Part shown: positions 4,818-14,460 of the stretch, piece by piece | Numbering within the stretch: the first letter of the stretch is position 1 | How the letters are laid out: every line of letters begins with the position of its first letter | Source of the DNA: an uncultured Subdoligranulum sp. | Lineage (GTDB): Bacteria; Bacillota_A; Clostridia; Oscillospirales; Ruminococcaceae | Length of the DNA: 20,888 nucleotides | Direction of reading: 5' to 3' | Assembly (NCBI RefSeq): GCF_937890665.1 | Contig: NZ_CALADU010000138.1 | Span: 1-20,888, forward strand | The notes under the pieces: model-generated | Database searches by the model: none | What the model was told of the DNA's origin: nothing | What the model saw: only the letters and a program-made list of their open reading frames with translations | Position numbers and translations under genes: made by a program

Positions 4818-7800
4818 CTTCCTGCAAAGGGATGTCGATTTCCTGCTGCAAGGTAAAACTGTAAATCGTAAGTTTGGTCACCGGCACCCCCAACCGCAGC
4901 GCAAAGGCATGGCGGTAGAGGCGCAGTTGCTCCGCGTATTCCTTTTTATAAAAGGCCGGGTCTTTGCTGGCATCGGTCTTATAGTCGCAGATTTCGGCAT
5001 GATCGTCAAAGACCAGCACCAAGTCGGCAATGCCTTGTACCAGAACTTCTGCATCGGTGCTTGCCGCTTCCGGCGTAATCCGTGTTGCCGGCAAAGCCGT
5101 GATAAACGGTTCTTCCCGCAGAACGCGGCGGGCGATCCGAATGCGCCGCCATACACCACTCTCGAAGAAGGGCTGCACCCGGGCAAGGTCCAGCTTTTCG
5201 GCCAAGGCCGGATCCAGCAGTTTTTGTTCAATCTGACGCTTGACCTCCGCCTGCAAGTCCGGCGCTTCCCCTTCAAAAGGAACGCTCTGCATAAACGCAT
5301 GAATGGCCGTGCCTCGCTCGGCGCCGGTCAGACCGCTTTTCTGCAAAAAGGCCGGGCGTTCCAACGCCACAGGCCGGGTCGCATGTGCCACCGCACTGAC
5401 ACTGACCTTCGCCGGGATCTTTTGCAGTGCCGCTCGGGGATTGTGCCAGTGAAACGACTGAACAACCTGCCGGTAGAGCGTTTCGTCCGGCACAGGCTGC
5501 GGCGGGTTCGGCTTGTTCGCCTGTATAGCCGGTACCGTCAGCAGCCGAACTTCCAGCGGCACACGGGTGGGCAGATGGTGCGGCAGCAAGGCGGTATACC
5601 CCCACAGTGCATCACTGTTGGGATGCAGCAGCGTTGCCGTCAACAGCCAAGCCCCCCAGCTCTTCATGCTCTGCATAGTTTCAGGGCCGGTAGCTTCCGC
5701 GGCCGCACAGAGAGCCGGCGTCTTCAGGTCCGTGTCGACCTTTTTTAGCGGCACAGTGATGATCAAGGCGTCCTGTGCCCGGGTCAGCGCCACATAGAGC
5801 ACCCGCATTTCTTCGCTCAGCGTTTCGGTGCGGATGGTCTGCGCCAACGCCGCATAGGGCAGTGTTTTATATCGCTTGGCGCGCTGTCCGGCCCGCAGCA
5901 TAACTCCTACACCTAAATGGCTGTGGGTAAGCACCGGCCGAACGGCATCACTCTGGTTGAATTGATGGGATGTATTGGCCACAAACACTACCGGAAACTC
6001 CAGTCCCTTGGAGCGATGTACCGTCATGATGCTGACACAGCCCGGACGGGTCTGTCCCCCGCCGCTCTGGTTCAGCCCACCATTGGCCGCAGCAGCATCC
6101 ATCGCACGGATCAGTGCCGACAAGCCGGCCCGTCCGGCGCCATTGGCCCAGACCACAAAGGTTTGCAGATCTTCCCGGCAGCGCGGGCCGTCCGGCAAGG
6201 CGCCCACCGCCGCCAAATATCCCGTGCGGGCCAGCAGTTCTTCCAACAACTGATCGACCGGCAGTGTGCGGGCCAGACGGCGGTATTCTTCCAACGACTC
6301 CAAGAACGAGGCAAAGCGAGGCTGCCAGCCGTAGAGCACCGCACCGTACAAGCTGCCTTGCGGGCAGGCGCGGCGCAGCGCCACCAGATCATCCGGCGTA
6401 TAGGGAAACATCGGACTGAGCAACACCGAGGCCAGTGGAATATCCTGTGCCGGGTTATCGATCACCCGCAGCAGTGCTGCAAAGGGACGAATGTGTGGCG
6501 CATCCAGAAGATCCGCTGCGGTGTCGGCAAAGACCGGAATCTCGGCCTGACGCAGCGCTTCCTCATAGACAGAGAAATCCCCGCGGCCTCGCAGCAAAAT
6601 GCAAAAGTCGTCATAGCGGCAGGGCCGCGGACCGGTTTTGTCCCGCACAAGGAAACCGCTCGCCATCATAGATGCAATCCGCTCCGCAATGACCCTCGCT
6701 TCCCCCTGCACATCGGCGTCCCGCAGGACATCCACCTCGCAAAGTCCCGGATATGCCGCGTCGGGGCGGCCTACCACCAGCCGCTGTCCGGCCCCGTAGC
6801 TCACACCGCCCAACTGGGGCGAGAAAATCACCGAAAACAGATAGTTGATCCCCTCGATTACCTGCGGAGCGCTGCGGAAGTTTGCATCCAGTGCCAACGT
6901 TGCCGGCTGAGGCACCGGCTGAGGATAAGGCTGCCAGCTTTGCTGTTTGCCCAAAAGCACCGACGGATCAGCCTGCCGAAACCGGTAGATGCTTTGTTTG
7001 ATATCCCCCACGAAGAAGAGATTGTCTGCCTGCGGAGAAGCCAATGCAAAATAAATAGCATCCTGCAAAGCGTTGGTGTCCTGATATTCATCCACCAGCA
7101 CCGCCGCATAGCGTTCACTGACGGTGCGGCAAAGGGGTGTGCGGCTGCCGTCCGGCGTCAGCAGCAGATCCAAGGTAAGGTGCTCGAAGTCCGCGTAGTC
7201 CAGCAGCTTTTCCTCACATTTGGCAGCAAAACAGGCATCGGAAAATTGCTGGGTCACCCGCACCAACGCCGCCACCAACGGTGCCGCCCGCAGACGGTCC
7301 TGCTGATATTCCTCGGCCGCACAAAGCAGAAAATCGCTGGCCAAACTCTCGATCTGTTTTTTGGCGCGGCTGCGCAGCTCACTAGCCGCAAAAGCCGCCG
7401 GGTTGGCGTCCTTGCCGCCTTTGATCCGGCCCGCTTTGCGCCAATTTCCTCCCACTTCTCGCAGCGCATCTATCGCTTTATCCCAGTTTCCCTGCTGCAA
7501 GACACTGCAAAGCCATTGCATCCGGGCGGCGTCATCCTGCAATACCGCCGTGTAGGCGGCATCCGCCGCCTCATCCCGGGCCGCAATGCGCGCACCGGCT
7601 TCCAACAGTTGCCGGGCACCCTCGGCCCGCTGCTCTGCCATTTGCAGCAGCGCCTTGCCCCAAGGGGTATCTTGCGGGGGCAAATCGCTTTGCCAAAGTT
7701 CAGCGAAAGATTGCAGCGCCTGCGCCGGATGCGGCAGCGCACGGCTGAAATGGTACAGTTCCAGAATGGCCCGTCCCGCCGTCTGGTCGGTACGGCCCCG

Positions 7801-8295
7801 ATCGTACAAATCGGCAAAGGCGCGGAACTCGGCATCTTGATAAGCGTTTTCCAGTACGCTGGACAGCGTTTCCTCCTCGATGCGTGCCAGATCCGCCTCT
7901 TCCGCCGTTTCAAAATCCGGCGGTACGTCCAGCGCGGCAAAATGCTGCTGCACAAAATGCAGACAGAAGGCATCTACGGTGCCAATGGAGGCCCGCTGCA
8001 GCAACAACTGCTGGCGGCGCAGCCGCACATCCTCGGGATGCGCCCGGACTTCCTCCGCCAGACGGGTAGAGATGTCCGCCCGCAGTTTGGCCGCCGCCGC
8101 ATTGGTAAAGGTCATGATCAGCAGGCTGTCTGCCTCCACGGGATGGTGTGGATCGGTGATCATTCCCACAACTCGTTCCACCAAACCCCGCGTCTGGCCC
8201 GAACCGGCCGCAGCCGATACCAACAGACTGCCGCCGCGTGCCCCAATGGCTGCGGCCTGTGCAGGCGTAAATTGAATTTTTGGGGTGTCCGGCAT
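4798..8295 (-). CDS. addA: ATP-dependent helicase/nuclease subunit A (AddA)
   Basis: Motor and nuclease subunit of AddAB, which resects double-strand breaks for RecA-mediated repair. At 1165 residues it is near full length. Superfamily 1 motifs are in order: motif Ia TFTNAAAAKLRADI (about 65-78), motif II VLVDEYQDTN (about 400), motif III FFVGDIKQSIYRFRQADPS, motif IV LDANFRS, motif V TVHRSKGLEFPVVFVAN (about 760) and motif VI RVLYVALTRAQDA (about 832). The C-terminal RecB-type nuclease is intact (GIADLV, then ICDYKTD near 1106, then EQLRLYRHA). The clear oddity is Walker A, which reads SAAAGSGQTRG: residue 34, normally the invariant Lys of GSGKT, is Gln (codon CAG, plus 8194-8196). AAAGGAG precedes the ATG, 12 bases after addB. 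Confidence 0.95.
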   Translation of the reverse strand: MPDTPKIQFTPAQAAAIGARGGSLLVSAAAGSGQTRGLVERVVGMITDPHHPVEADSLLIMTFTNAAAAKLRADISTRLAEEVRAHPEDVRLRRQQLLLQRASIGTVDAFCLHFVQQHFAALDVPPDFETAEEADLARIEEETLSSVLENAYQDAEFRAFADLYDRGRTDQTAGRAILELYHFSRALPHPAQALQSFAELWQSDLPPQDTPWGKALLQMAEQRAEGARQLLEAGARIAARDEAADAAYTAVLQDDAARMQWLCSVLQQGNWDKAIDALREVGGNWRKAGRIKGGKDANPAAFAASELRSRAKKQIESLASDFLLCAAEEYQQDRLRAAPLVAALVRVTQQFSDACFAAKCEEKLLDYADFEHLTLDLLLTPDGSRTPLCRTVSERYAAVLVDEYQDTNALQDAIYFALASPQADNLFFVGDIKQSIYRFRQADPSVLLGKQQSWQPYPQPVPQPATLALDANFRSAPQVIEGINYLFSVIFSPQLGGVSYGAGQRLVVGRPDAAYPGLCEVDVLRDADVQGEARVIAERIASMMASGFLVRDKTGPRPCRYDDFCILLRGRGDFSVYEEALRQAEIPVFADTAADLLDAPHIRPFAALLRVIDNPAQDIPLASVLLSPMFPYTPDDLVALRRACPQGSLYGAVLYGWQPRFASFLESLEEYRRLARTLPVDQLLEELLARTGYLAAVGALPDGPRCREDLQTFVVWANGAGRAGLSALIRAMDAAAANGGLNQSGGGQTRPGCVSIMTVHRSKGLEFPVVFVANTSHQFNQSDAVRPVLTHSHLGVGVMLRAGQRAKRYKTLPYAALAQTIRTETLSEEMRVLYVALTRAQDALIITVPLKKVDTDLKTPALCAAAEATGPETMQSMKSWGAWLLTATLLHPNSDALWGYTALLPHHLPTRVPLEVRLLTVPAIQANKPNPPQPVPDETLYRQVVQSFHWHNPRAALQKIPAKVSVSAVAHATRPVALERPAFLQKSGLTGAERGTAIHAFMQSVPFEGEAPDLQAEVKRQIEQKLLDPALAEKLDLARVQPFFESGVWRRIRIARRVLREEPFITALPATRITPEAASTDAEVLVQGIADLVLVFDDHAEICDYKTDASKDPAFYKKEYAEQLRLYRHAFALRLGVPVTKLTIYSFTLQQEIDIPLQEEGVPTR

Positions 8296-8307
8296 AGCGT
8301 TCTCCTT

Positions 8308-11300
8308 TTATGGTTCGTCAAAGGGATCGGCGGGAACATCCACTGTGCGTTCCTGCTCCCCGTCCCGATGGTTGCAGGCAATGCGGAAATCACAGTAGGC
8401 ACACGGGCTTTTTCCCCCGCTGCACAGCGGCTGCGCATCGATCTTGCCCGCATAAAGGTCCCGGGCCATCTGCACCAACAAGCCATCCAGATGGTCACGA
8501 ATCCGTCCCAATTTTTTCTCGTCGGCTAACCGACTTTTGGCGTTGGTAACCTTACCGGTCTTGGCATTAAAGTTCAGCGGCACGAATTCTCCCGTTCCGC
8601 GGGTATCCATGGCGCGGTAGATGCTCTCATCATCCAACAGCAGGCCGTTAAGGGGGTAGGTATTTTCCTCACCCTGCTGCTCCGCCTCTGCCTGTGCCCG
8701 AGGAACACTCTCCGGCGCGGGATCCGCCAACAGATACTCCACCCCCGCCGCGGTAGCGCCGGGGAACTCGTTCTGTGCCTTGCGCTCCAAGGTAAAGAGG
8801 TACAGCAGCATCTGGCAATCCAGACCGCAATACACTTCTTTCAGCTGAAAATCCTTACCGCCGGTCTTGTAGTCCACCACCCGCAGGTAGGTGCGCTGTC
8901 CCAACGGCATCGCGTCTACCCGGTCCACTGTGCCCACGATCCGCACGGTATGTCCGGCTCCATCTTCCAATTCCACCGGCTCTATCCGGGGCGCCTCGGG
9001 ATCATCGCCGGGACGATCATCGATGCGCAGCTCAAAGGCCACCGGCTGGAATCCCGACTGGCGCAGATCCCGCTGGATAAAGCCCAGCAAGCCCACCAGA
9101 TTGCGGCGAATTCGCTCGATCAAATATTGCATACGCAGTGTGATTCCCGGCAGGTTTGCATCGGCATATTCCTGTACCAGCTCATCCACCAGCTCCCGAA
9201 GTGCATCCTCTTGCAGGTCTTTGAAGGCTTCGCCCTTCCGCCGCAGGGCATTTTCCAGCACCCAGTGGGTCAGCGTGCCGCTGATGTTGGGGGCCAATTC
9301 CGCCTTGCGGCGAGGTGATGCCCGCAGCACGAACTGCATGAAGTAGCCAAAGGGACAAGTTTGGTACTTTTCAAACCGCGTAGGACTGACCCGCAGGCTC
9401 TTGCCCAGCAGTTTTTCCAGCTCACCGGTGTTTTCGACCGCCACCTCGGTTTCCTGCTGGGCCCGGCACAGCGAAGCATATCCGACAGCCGCTTCGGTGT
9501 CGGCAGCGTCCTCTTCCAACGCCCTGCGCAGAGCAGCGCCCTCCCCTTCCTGACCGGGCTGCTGGCTCAGCACACCGAGAATATCCAGCGCCGCCGCCGG
9601 AGTTGCCCCCAAAGTTGCCGTAGAGGGCGTCACAAAGGGCACCTGCAGCAGTTGCCGCACCGGCGTCAACACAGCACTGGCCTGTGAGGTATCCTCTCCA
9701 TGAGCGGCACCGGGCCAGCTCAACCACAGGAAGGACCGCGCCACCGTCAGCGCCTTATAAAAGCAGACACCCTCCCGCAGTACCTTATTTTCAAAACAGT
9801 CGGGCAGCTCTGCCCCTTGTGCGATCATGGCATCCCGGTCTGCATGGGAAAGCAGCCCCTGATCGCCGGGTGTTTGGGGGAACTCCCCTTCGGTCAATCC
9901 CACCACAAACACCGCATCCGTTTCGGGCAAGCGCATCCGCCCCGCCGTGGTCACAATCACGCTGTCCAAACTTTGGGGAATATGCCCCATGTCGGTGGTG
10001 CGCAGCAGCAGAGTGAACAATTCGGCGTAATCCGCCGGGGGCAGAGCTTCCTCCCCCAGCAACTGGGCCAACTGGTTGAGCAGCCCCATCACCACATTCC
10101 ACTCCCGCAGAATTTCATCGGCTTCCGGCAGACGCCCTTGCTGACGCAGCGTTTCAGCCAGATCGTTCAGCGTTTTTTCCGCCCCCAAGCTTTGCAAAAA
10201 CAAATAGATCTGTTTGGTGAGCGCCGCCGCTCCGGCATTTTTGACCCGGGCCAAAAAGTGTTGGATCCGTTCCACCACAAAAGCGCGGGCGGCCTCAGCA
10301 TCTTGCCGGGTGCGCACATCCTCCGCCTGCTCCCGGTCCGCATATCCTGCGGCACTGCGGGTAAAGGGTTCCCGCCAGTCGCCAGCCTTCAACGGCCATG
10401 TATAGGCGTAGTTTTCCAGCGCGCTCTGCTGACGGGGCGGCAGATCCACCAGCCCTGTCTTAAGCAGCCGCAGCACCGTGCGGCTGCTCAAGCCGCCCCG
10501 GGCCAGATCCAGCGCAGCATGCACGGCCCGCGCGGGAGCAGTATTTTCCGGCGTTGTGGCCTCGTCGCAGAAAAGCGGAATGTTCTGCAAGCGAAACTCA
10601 TAGCGGATCGGGCCCAGATACTGCCCTGCATCTCGGCAAATCACCGCCATGCGATTGTAGGGCATACCCGCCCGGGCACGAGCGGCAATCTCGGCGGCTA
10701 CCGCCTTGGCTTCCGCTTGCCGCGAAGCTGCCGCATGGCAGACAATGGCCGGCTTGGCAGGATCCACCGTACATTGCGGCGTATAGGTGGGATCTGCCAG
10801 CAAAAGGTTCAGCTCTGCCAACGCCGGAGCCTCGGCATGGCGCAGGTCCTCGGTGAGTGTTTCGGTATGTACCGGCACCCCTGCATCGGCTGCCATACGG
10901 CGCAGACTGGCTGCCACCGCCTTAGCCCCACTAAACAGCCCCATGCCGCCGTCCCGATCCTGTGCACCATCACAGCACAGGCAGACCGTCACATCGGCCA
11001 CCGGAAGCATAGCCGACAACAAGGCCCGCTTCGGTGCATTAAAGGTGTCAAATTCATCAATGTAGACGCCGCGCCCCGCAAAAAAGTCCGCGTCCAGATA
11101 CCCGGCCGCCAGTTGCTGCCGGTCCCCGGGGTCCATAGCGCTCTGGCCCAACAGCGCCTCATACGCACCGTAAATCAGCGAGAGTTCCTGCAATTTGTCC
11201 CGGTCCGCGCCGAGGGCGCAGGCATACTGTGCCAAGGCCTGCGGCGTAATGCCTGCACTTTTCAGCTCCTCGATGGTCTGGGCCGCCTTTTCGCAAAAGG

Positions 11301-11640
11301 CAGCAGACCGGCGTTGGCGGTTATAGTACACCACTCGGTCCAGCAGTGAATCCACCGCGCGGCGCACCAGCAAGGCCCGGCCAGCTTCATCCAAGGTCTG
11401 CACGGCTGCGCCCCCGTAGCGACGCAGCAGTGTTTCCGCCAGCGAAGTAAAGGAATAACTCTCCACATAAGCCGAGAGCGTATCCCCCAAGGTACGGTAG
11501 AGCCGCCCTTCGGTGGAGGAAGTGAACTGCTCCGGCACAATCAGCAAACTGCGCTGACCGTGTTCAGCCCGGGTCCGCAGTTCTTCCATCATGCGGCTGG
11601 ATTTTCCGCTGCCCGATGGTCCCAGCAGTAGGTGTAACAT
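8308..11640 (-). CDS. addB: ATP-dependent helicase/nuclease subunit B (AddB)
   Basis: Partner of AddA; its nuclease cuts the other strand and its helicase-like N-terminal part helps recognise Chi. 1110 residues, near the usual length. The start MLHLLLGPSGSGKSSRM holds an intact Walker A (GPSGSGKS). The C-terminal nuclease shows 'VVDYKTGGKDFQLKEV' near 922. Cysteines for the iron-sulphur cluster are present: one in YQTCPFGYFMQF (about 763) and C-x2-C-x5-C in SPCAYCDFRIAC (about 1080), the same pattern as Bacillus AddB. GAGGAGGAAAGG lies before the ATG. No promoter was recognised in the 75 bp after the spoIIR terminator. Confidence 0.95.
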   Translation of the reverse strand: MLHLLLGPSGSGKSSRMMEELRTRAEHGQRSLLIVPEQFTSSTEGRLYRTLGDTLSAYVESYSFTSLAETLLRRYGGAAVQTLDEAGRALLVRRAVDSLLDRVVYYNRQRRSAAFCEKAAQTIEELKSAGITPQALAQYACALGADRDKLQELSLIYGAYEALLGQSAMDPGDRQQLAAGYLDADFFAGRGVYIDEFDTFNAPKRALLSAMLPVADVTVCLCCDGAQDRDGGMGLFSGAKAVAASLRRMAADAGVPVHTETLTEDLRHAEAPALAELNLLLADPTYTPQCTVDPAKPAIVCHAAASRQAEAKAVAAEIAARARAGMPYNRMAVICRDAGQYLGPIRYEFRLQNIPLFCDEATTPENTAPARAVHAALDLARGGLSSRTVLRLLKTGLVDLPPRQQSALENYAYTWPLKAGDWREPFTRSAAGYADREQAEDVRTRQDAEAARAFVVERIQHFLARVKNAGAAALTKQIYLFLQSLGAEKTLNDLAETLRQQGRLPEADEILREWNVVMGLLNQLAQLLGEEALPPADYAELFTLLLRTTDMGHIPQSLDSVIVTTAGRMRLPETDAVFVVGLTEGEFPQTPGDQGLLSHADRDAMIAQGAELPDCFENKVLREGVCFYKALTVARSFLWLSWPGAAHGEDTSQASAVLTPVRQLLQVPFVTPSTATLGATPAAALDILGVLSQQPGQEGEGAALRRALEEDAADTEAAVGYASLCRAQQETEVAVENTGELEKLLGKSLRVSPTRFEKYQTCPFGYFMQFVLRASPRRKAELAPNISGTLTHWVLENALRRKGEAFKDLQEDALRELVDELVQEYADANLPGITLRMQYLIERIRRNLVGLLGFIQRDLRQSGFQPVAFELRIDDRPGDDPEAPRIEPVELEDGAGHTVRIVGTVDRVDAMPLGQRTYLRVVDYKTGGKDFQLKEVYCGLDCQMLLYLFTLERKAQNEFPGATAAGVEYLLADPAPESVPRAQAEAEQQGEENTYPLNGLLLDDESIYRAMDTRGTGEFVPLNFNAKTGKVTNAKSRLADEKKLGRIRDHLDGLLVQMARDLYAGKIDAQPLCSGGKSPCAYCDFRIACNHRDGEQERTVDVPADPFDEP

Positions 11641-11665
11641 AGCGCCTTCCTTTCCTCCTCGACAG

Positions 11666-11709
11666 AAAAAGAGGGAGCAAGGATTCCCGCTCAGGGTCCT
11701 TTCCCTCTT
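11666..11709 (-). terminator. Terminator after spoIIR
   Basis: Outer arms AAGAGGGA (11669-11676) and TCCCTCTT (11702-11709), inner arms AAGGA (11679-11683) and TCCTT (11697-11701), followed on the minus strand by T5 (A's at 11666-11670). It begins 6 bases after the spoIIR stop and separates that operon from addBA. Confidence 0.88.
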
Positions 11710-11715
11710 ATGCTT

Positions 11716-12297
11716 TTACCGGCCCTGCAGGGCGTCCAGCAGGGCGAGCCGAATTTCGTAGTCGCCGAATACCAGTGCGTTTTCCGCTTCGGTGGGATAT
11801 TCCGCCGAAGCCCCCGACACGCACAAAGCCGGGTAGAGCACACAAAACCAGTTGTGCCCCTGCGCGGCCCCCACTTCCACCCGTAGGGCCGTGTATGTCC
11901 CGCCGGGCAGTGCAAACTGACCGTAATCTCGGGCATCAAACCCAAAGGATTCCAACCGAACTGTCGCCGTCTGCCCGCTGTGGGCTTTCAGCAACGCACG
12001 GTTGGCCGCTGCCTGCAACCTCGGCACGGCATTTTGTAGCGCATGGGTAGCTTGTTGGGGTGTTGCTGCCTGTGTAACGGTTTCGGGCAGCGTCTCCAAT
12101 ATGGCATCCCTCACTTTTAGTTTGAGCAGTTGGTCCTCAATGGTATCGCTGTTCGCCAGCACGTGCAGCCGGATCGTATCGGCACGCACCTGCGCTGCCA
12201 CCTGTTCCCGGCGGCTTGCCGCCAGAGTAAGTACCACGCTCAGCAAAAAGCCCAGACCAACGCCCAGTTCCCACATCCATCTTCTGCGATGTTTCAT
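11716..12297 (-). CDS. spoIIR: Stage II sporulation protein R
   Basis: In endospore formers this secreted forespore protein signals across the septum to SpoIIGA, which then activates sigma-E in the mother cell. The 193 residues start MKHRRRWMWELGVG with one membrane or signal segment (about 9-28). The family hallmark 'IRLHVLANSDTIEDQLLKLKVRDAIL' follows (around 43-68), and 'GHNWFCVLYPALC' lies near 150, matching the G-x-N-W-W-C-V-L-F-P-P-L-C pattern of the family. The start at 12297 is chosen because GGAGGG lies about 9 bases upstream; a frame opening 12 codons earlier lacks a site. It follows ispE after 47 bases. The gene implies a spore-forming lineage, though no other sporulation gene is in the window. 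Confidence 0.92.
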   Translation of the reverse strand: MKHRRRWMWELGVGLGFLLSVVLTLAASRREQVAAQVRADTIRLHVLANSDTIEDQLLKLKVRDAILETLPETVTQAATPQQATHALQNAVPRLQAAANRALLKAHSGQTATVRLESFGFDARDYGQFALPGGTYTALRVEVGAAQGHNWFCVLYPALCVSGASAEYPTEAENALVFGDYEIRLALLDALQGR

Positions 12298-12344
12298 GAC
12301 CTCATCCCTCCCTGTACTGGGAGTATGGGCCAAACCTTCGCTGT

Positions 12345-13244
12345 TTAAACCGATTCTTTTTTCATGGGTCGGCGCACAGTCACCCGCGGGCCGCCATGCG
12401 TAGGACGGCAGAGGTAAACCTGCTTGTACCCCGCGCGCAGTGCCGTCTGGGCCGCCCGGGCTTTTTCTTCCGCATCAAAGATACCAAACACCGCGGCTCC
12501 ACTGCCGGTCATCTGCGCCGTCAGCGCACCATGGTCTCGCAGAATCTGACAGATCGCAGGCGTTTCCACCGCACCGGAACAATGTTCCAGCGCATTGCCC
12601 GCCGTTTTGCAGACACCTGCCAGATCGCCGGCTCGTACCGCCTGTTCCTGTGCTTCACAGTCGGGATGAACCGGACTGCCCATGGTATCGTACCGTGCGA
12701 AAGCCTCCGGGGTAGAAACGCCCACGCTGGGCATCGCCACCACAAACCAACAGTCTGGACAGGGCGGCAGAGCTTTCATCAAATCGCCCACGCCGCGCAC
12801 CCGGCAAGTGCCGCCCAACAGAGCAAAAGGGACATCCGCTCCGATGGAAGCGCCCAGAGCACAGAGTTCGCTCATGGAGAGTTTGGCATCGTACAGATCA
12901 TTGAGACCTACCAGTACACCAGCAGCATCGGCGCTGCCGCCGGCCATGCCGGCCCGCACCGGTACCCGCTTATAGATCGTCATATCCACCCCGGCCAGCA
13001 AGCCCGTGTAATGGAAAAACGCCAACGCTGCTTTGATGGCAGTGTTCTTATCGTTAACGGGTACAAAGCTGCCCGGCAAGGTCAGGCTGAGCCCCTCGCT
13101 GCGGCGCAGAGTGATCTTTTCATACAGATCGATGGTCTGCATGACCATATCCAGATCGTGGTAGCCGTTGGGCAACGTGCCCACCACATCCAGCGAGAGA
13201 TTTAGTTTGGCCGGTGCCAGCACCGTGACGGATTTTTTGCGCAT
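12345..13244 (-). CDS. ispE: 4-diphosphocytidyl-2-C-methyl-D-erythritol kinase
   Basis: Phosphorylates the 2-hydroxyl of CDP-methylerythritol with ATP, a step of the non-mevalonate isoprenoid pathway. 299 residues, close to the usual 280-290. GHMP-kinase features are visible: the substrate-site start 'VLAPAKLNLSLDVVG' with Lys13 and Asn15, the ATP loop 'PVRAGMAGGSADAAG' (about 95-109, with Asp106) and the C-terminal glycine motif 'MTGSGAAVFGIF' near 240-250. The start at 13244 begins MRKKSVTVLAPAKLN, with AGGGAA about 9 bases upstream; a longer in-frame reading would run back into the aminotransferase gene. It lies 34 bases after the aminotransferase stop and 47 before spoIIR, so it is probably co-transcribed. 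Confidence 0.95.
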   Translation of the reverse strand: MRKKSVTVLAPAKLNLSLDVVGTLPNGYHDLDMVMQTIDLYEKITLRRSEGLSLTLPGSFVPVNDKNTAIKAALAFFHYTGLLAGVDMTIYKRVPVRAGMAGGSADAAGVLVGLNDLYDAKLSMSELCALGASIGADVPFALLGGTCRVRGVGDLMKALPPCPDCWFVVAMPSVGVSTPEAFARYDTMGSPVHPDCEAQEQAVRAGDLAGVCKTAGNALEHCSGAVETPAICQILRDHGALTAQMTGSGAAVFGIFDAEEKARAAQTALRAGYKQVYLCRPTHGGPRVTVRRPMKKESV

Positions 13245-13278
13245 GGAGTCACTTCCCTGTTTTGTATAACGGTTGTAT

Positions 13279-14460
13279 TTAGACTTTGAGCCAGCCGTTC
13301 TCCTGCAAGAAGGCACGGATACGGCGCATGGCGGTCTCCAAATGGTCTACGCTGTAAGCATAGCTGATTCGTGCATACCCTTCGCCCGAAGCGCCGAATG
13401 CATCGCCGGGGATAATGGCGACCTCTTTTTCCCGCAGCAGGCGTTCGCAGAATTCCTCACTGGAAAGCCCACTGATCTGGATGGAGGGGAACACATAGAA
13501 CGCACCCCGAGGTTCAAAGCAGGTCAAGCCCATCTCGTTGAGGGTCTTAACCACATAGCGGCGACGGCGGTTATACTCGTCACGCATCATTTCAATTTGA
13601 TCATCACACTGGCGCAGCGCCGTGATTGCGGCATACTGGCTGGTGGTAGGAGCGCTCATGATACAGCTCTGGTGAATCTTGGTCATCACCTTGATGATGG
13701 GCTCCGGCCCCGCCGCATAGCCCAGACGCCAACCGGTCATCGCGTAGGACTTGGAGAAGCCATTGACCACAATGGTGCGTTCCGCCATGCCGGGCAGCGA
13801 CGCAAAGGAAACGTGCCGGTCCAGCCCATAGGTCAATTCCGAGTAAATCTCATCGGAAAGCACCATGATGTTGGTATCCCGCAGTACCGCAGCAATTTCT
13901 TCCAAATCCGCCGTGCTCATCACCGCACCGGTGGGATTGTTGGGATACGGGAAAATCACCAGCTTAGTGCGGGGCGTGATAGCCGCCTTGAGCTGCTGAG
14001 CCGTCAAGCGGAACTCATCCTCCGCCCGGGTGGCGATATGTACCGGCACACCACCGGTGAGCTGGGTGATGGGTTCATAGCAGACAAAGCAAGGTTCGGG
14101 GATGATAACCTCGTCCCCGGGTTTGACCAACGCACGGATGGCCAAGTCGATGGCCTCGCTGCCGCCTACTGTAACCAGAATCTGGGGCACTTCATATTGC
14201 AGATCGAAACGACGTTTCAAATACCGGCAGATTTCGGCGCGCAGTTCTTTCAAGCCGGCATTGGCCGTGTACTTGGTTCGTCCCTGCTCCAAGCTGCGGA
14301 TTCCTGCATCCCGCACGCTCCAAGGGGTCTTGAAGTCCGGTTCCCCCACGCCCAACGAAATACAGTGCGGCATCTCGGTGGCCAGATCAAAGAACTTGCG
14401 GATGCCGGACGGGCGCATGGCTTGGGCGGCAGGCGCAAGCAGTTCGTTGTAGTTTATCAC
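13279..14460 (-). CDS. Class I/II pyridoxal-phosphate aminotransferase (aspartate/aromatic type)
   Basis: A fold-type I aminotransferase of 393 residues. Seen: substrate-site 'SLGVGEPDFKTP' near 35, 'TVGGSEAIDLA' phosphate loop, 'PYPNNPTGAV' (about 171-180) with the ring-contacting Asn, 'LSDEIYSELTY' with Asp and Tyr, 'NGFSKSYAMTGWRLGY' with the PLP Lys near 237, and 'YARISYAYS' with the carboxylate-binding Arg. This pattern fits the AspC/PatA-like group in Firmicutes; the true amino acid is not determined. The likely start is GTG at 14458-14460, overlapping the lrp stop (GTGA) and giving MINYNELLAPAAQAM; an alternative GTG at 14470-14472 adds four residues. The overlap with an Lrp-type regulator suggests a role in amino acid metabolism tied to that regulator. 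Confidence 0.9.
   Translation of the reverse strand: MINYNELLAPAAQAMRPSGIRKFFDLATEMPHCISLGVGEPDFKTPWSVRDAGIRSLEQGRTKYTANAGLKELRAEICRYLKRRFDLQYEVPQILVTVGGSEAIDLAIRALVKPGDEVIIPEPCFVCYEPITQLTGGVPVHIATRAEDEFRLTAQQLKAAITPRTKLVIFPYPNNPTGAVMSTADLEEIAAVLRDTNIMVLSDEIYSELTYGLDRHVSFASLPGMAERTIVVNGFSKSYAMTGWRLGYAAGPEPIIKVMTKIHQSCIMSAPTTSQYAAITALRQCDDQIEMMRDEYNRRRRYVVKTLNEMGLTCFEPRGAFYVFPSIQISGLSSEEFCERLLREKEVAIIPGDAFGASGEGYARISYAYSVDHLETAMRRIRAFLQENGWLKV

Noticed and set aside
5917..8529. Open frame of 870 codons on the plus strand, opposite addA and the end of addB
   Set aside because: The translation is rich in Arg, His and Gln with no family features; it mirrors high-GC codon bias of addA, whose motifs are unmistakable.
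9700..11349. Open frame of 549 codons on the plus strand opposite addB
   Set aside because: Low-complexity, basic translation without recognisable motifs; shadow of AddB, which has clear Walker A, nuclease and cysteine motifs.
12298..12333. Longer SpoIIR start adding 12 residues
   Set aside because: No ribosome binding site before it; GGAGGG correctly spaced supports the start at 12297.
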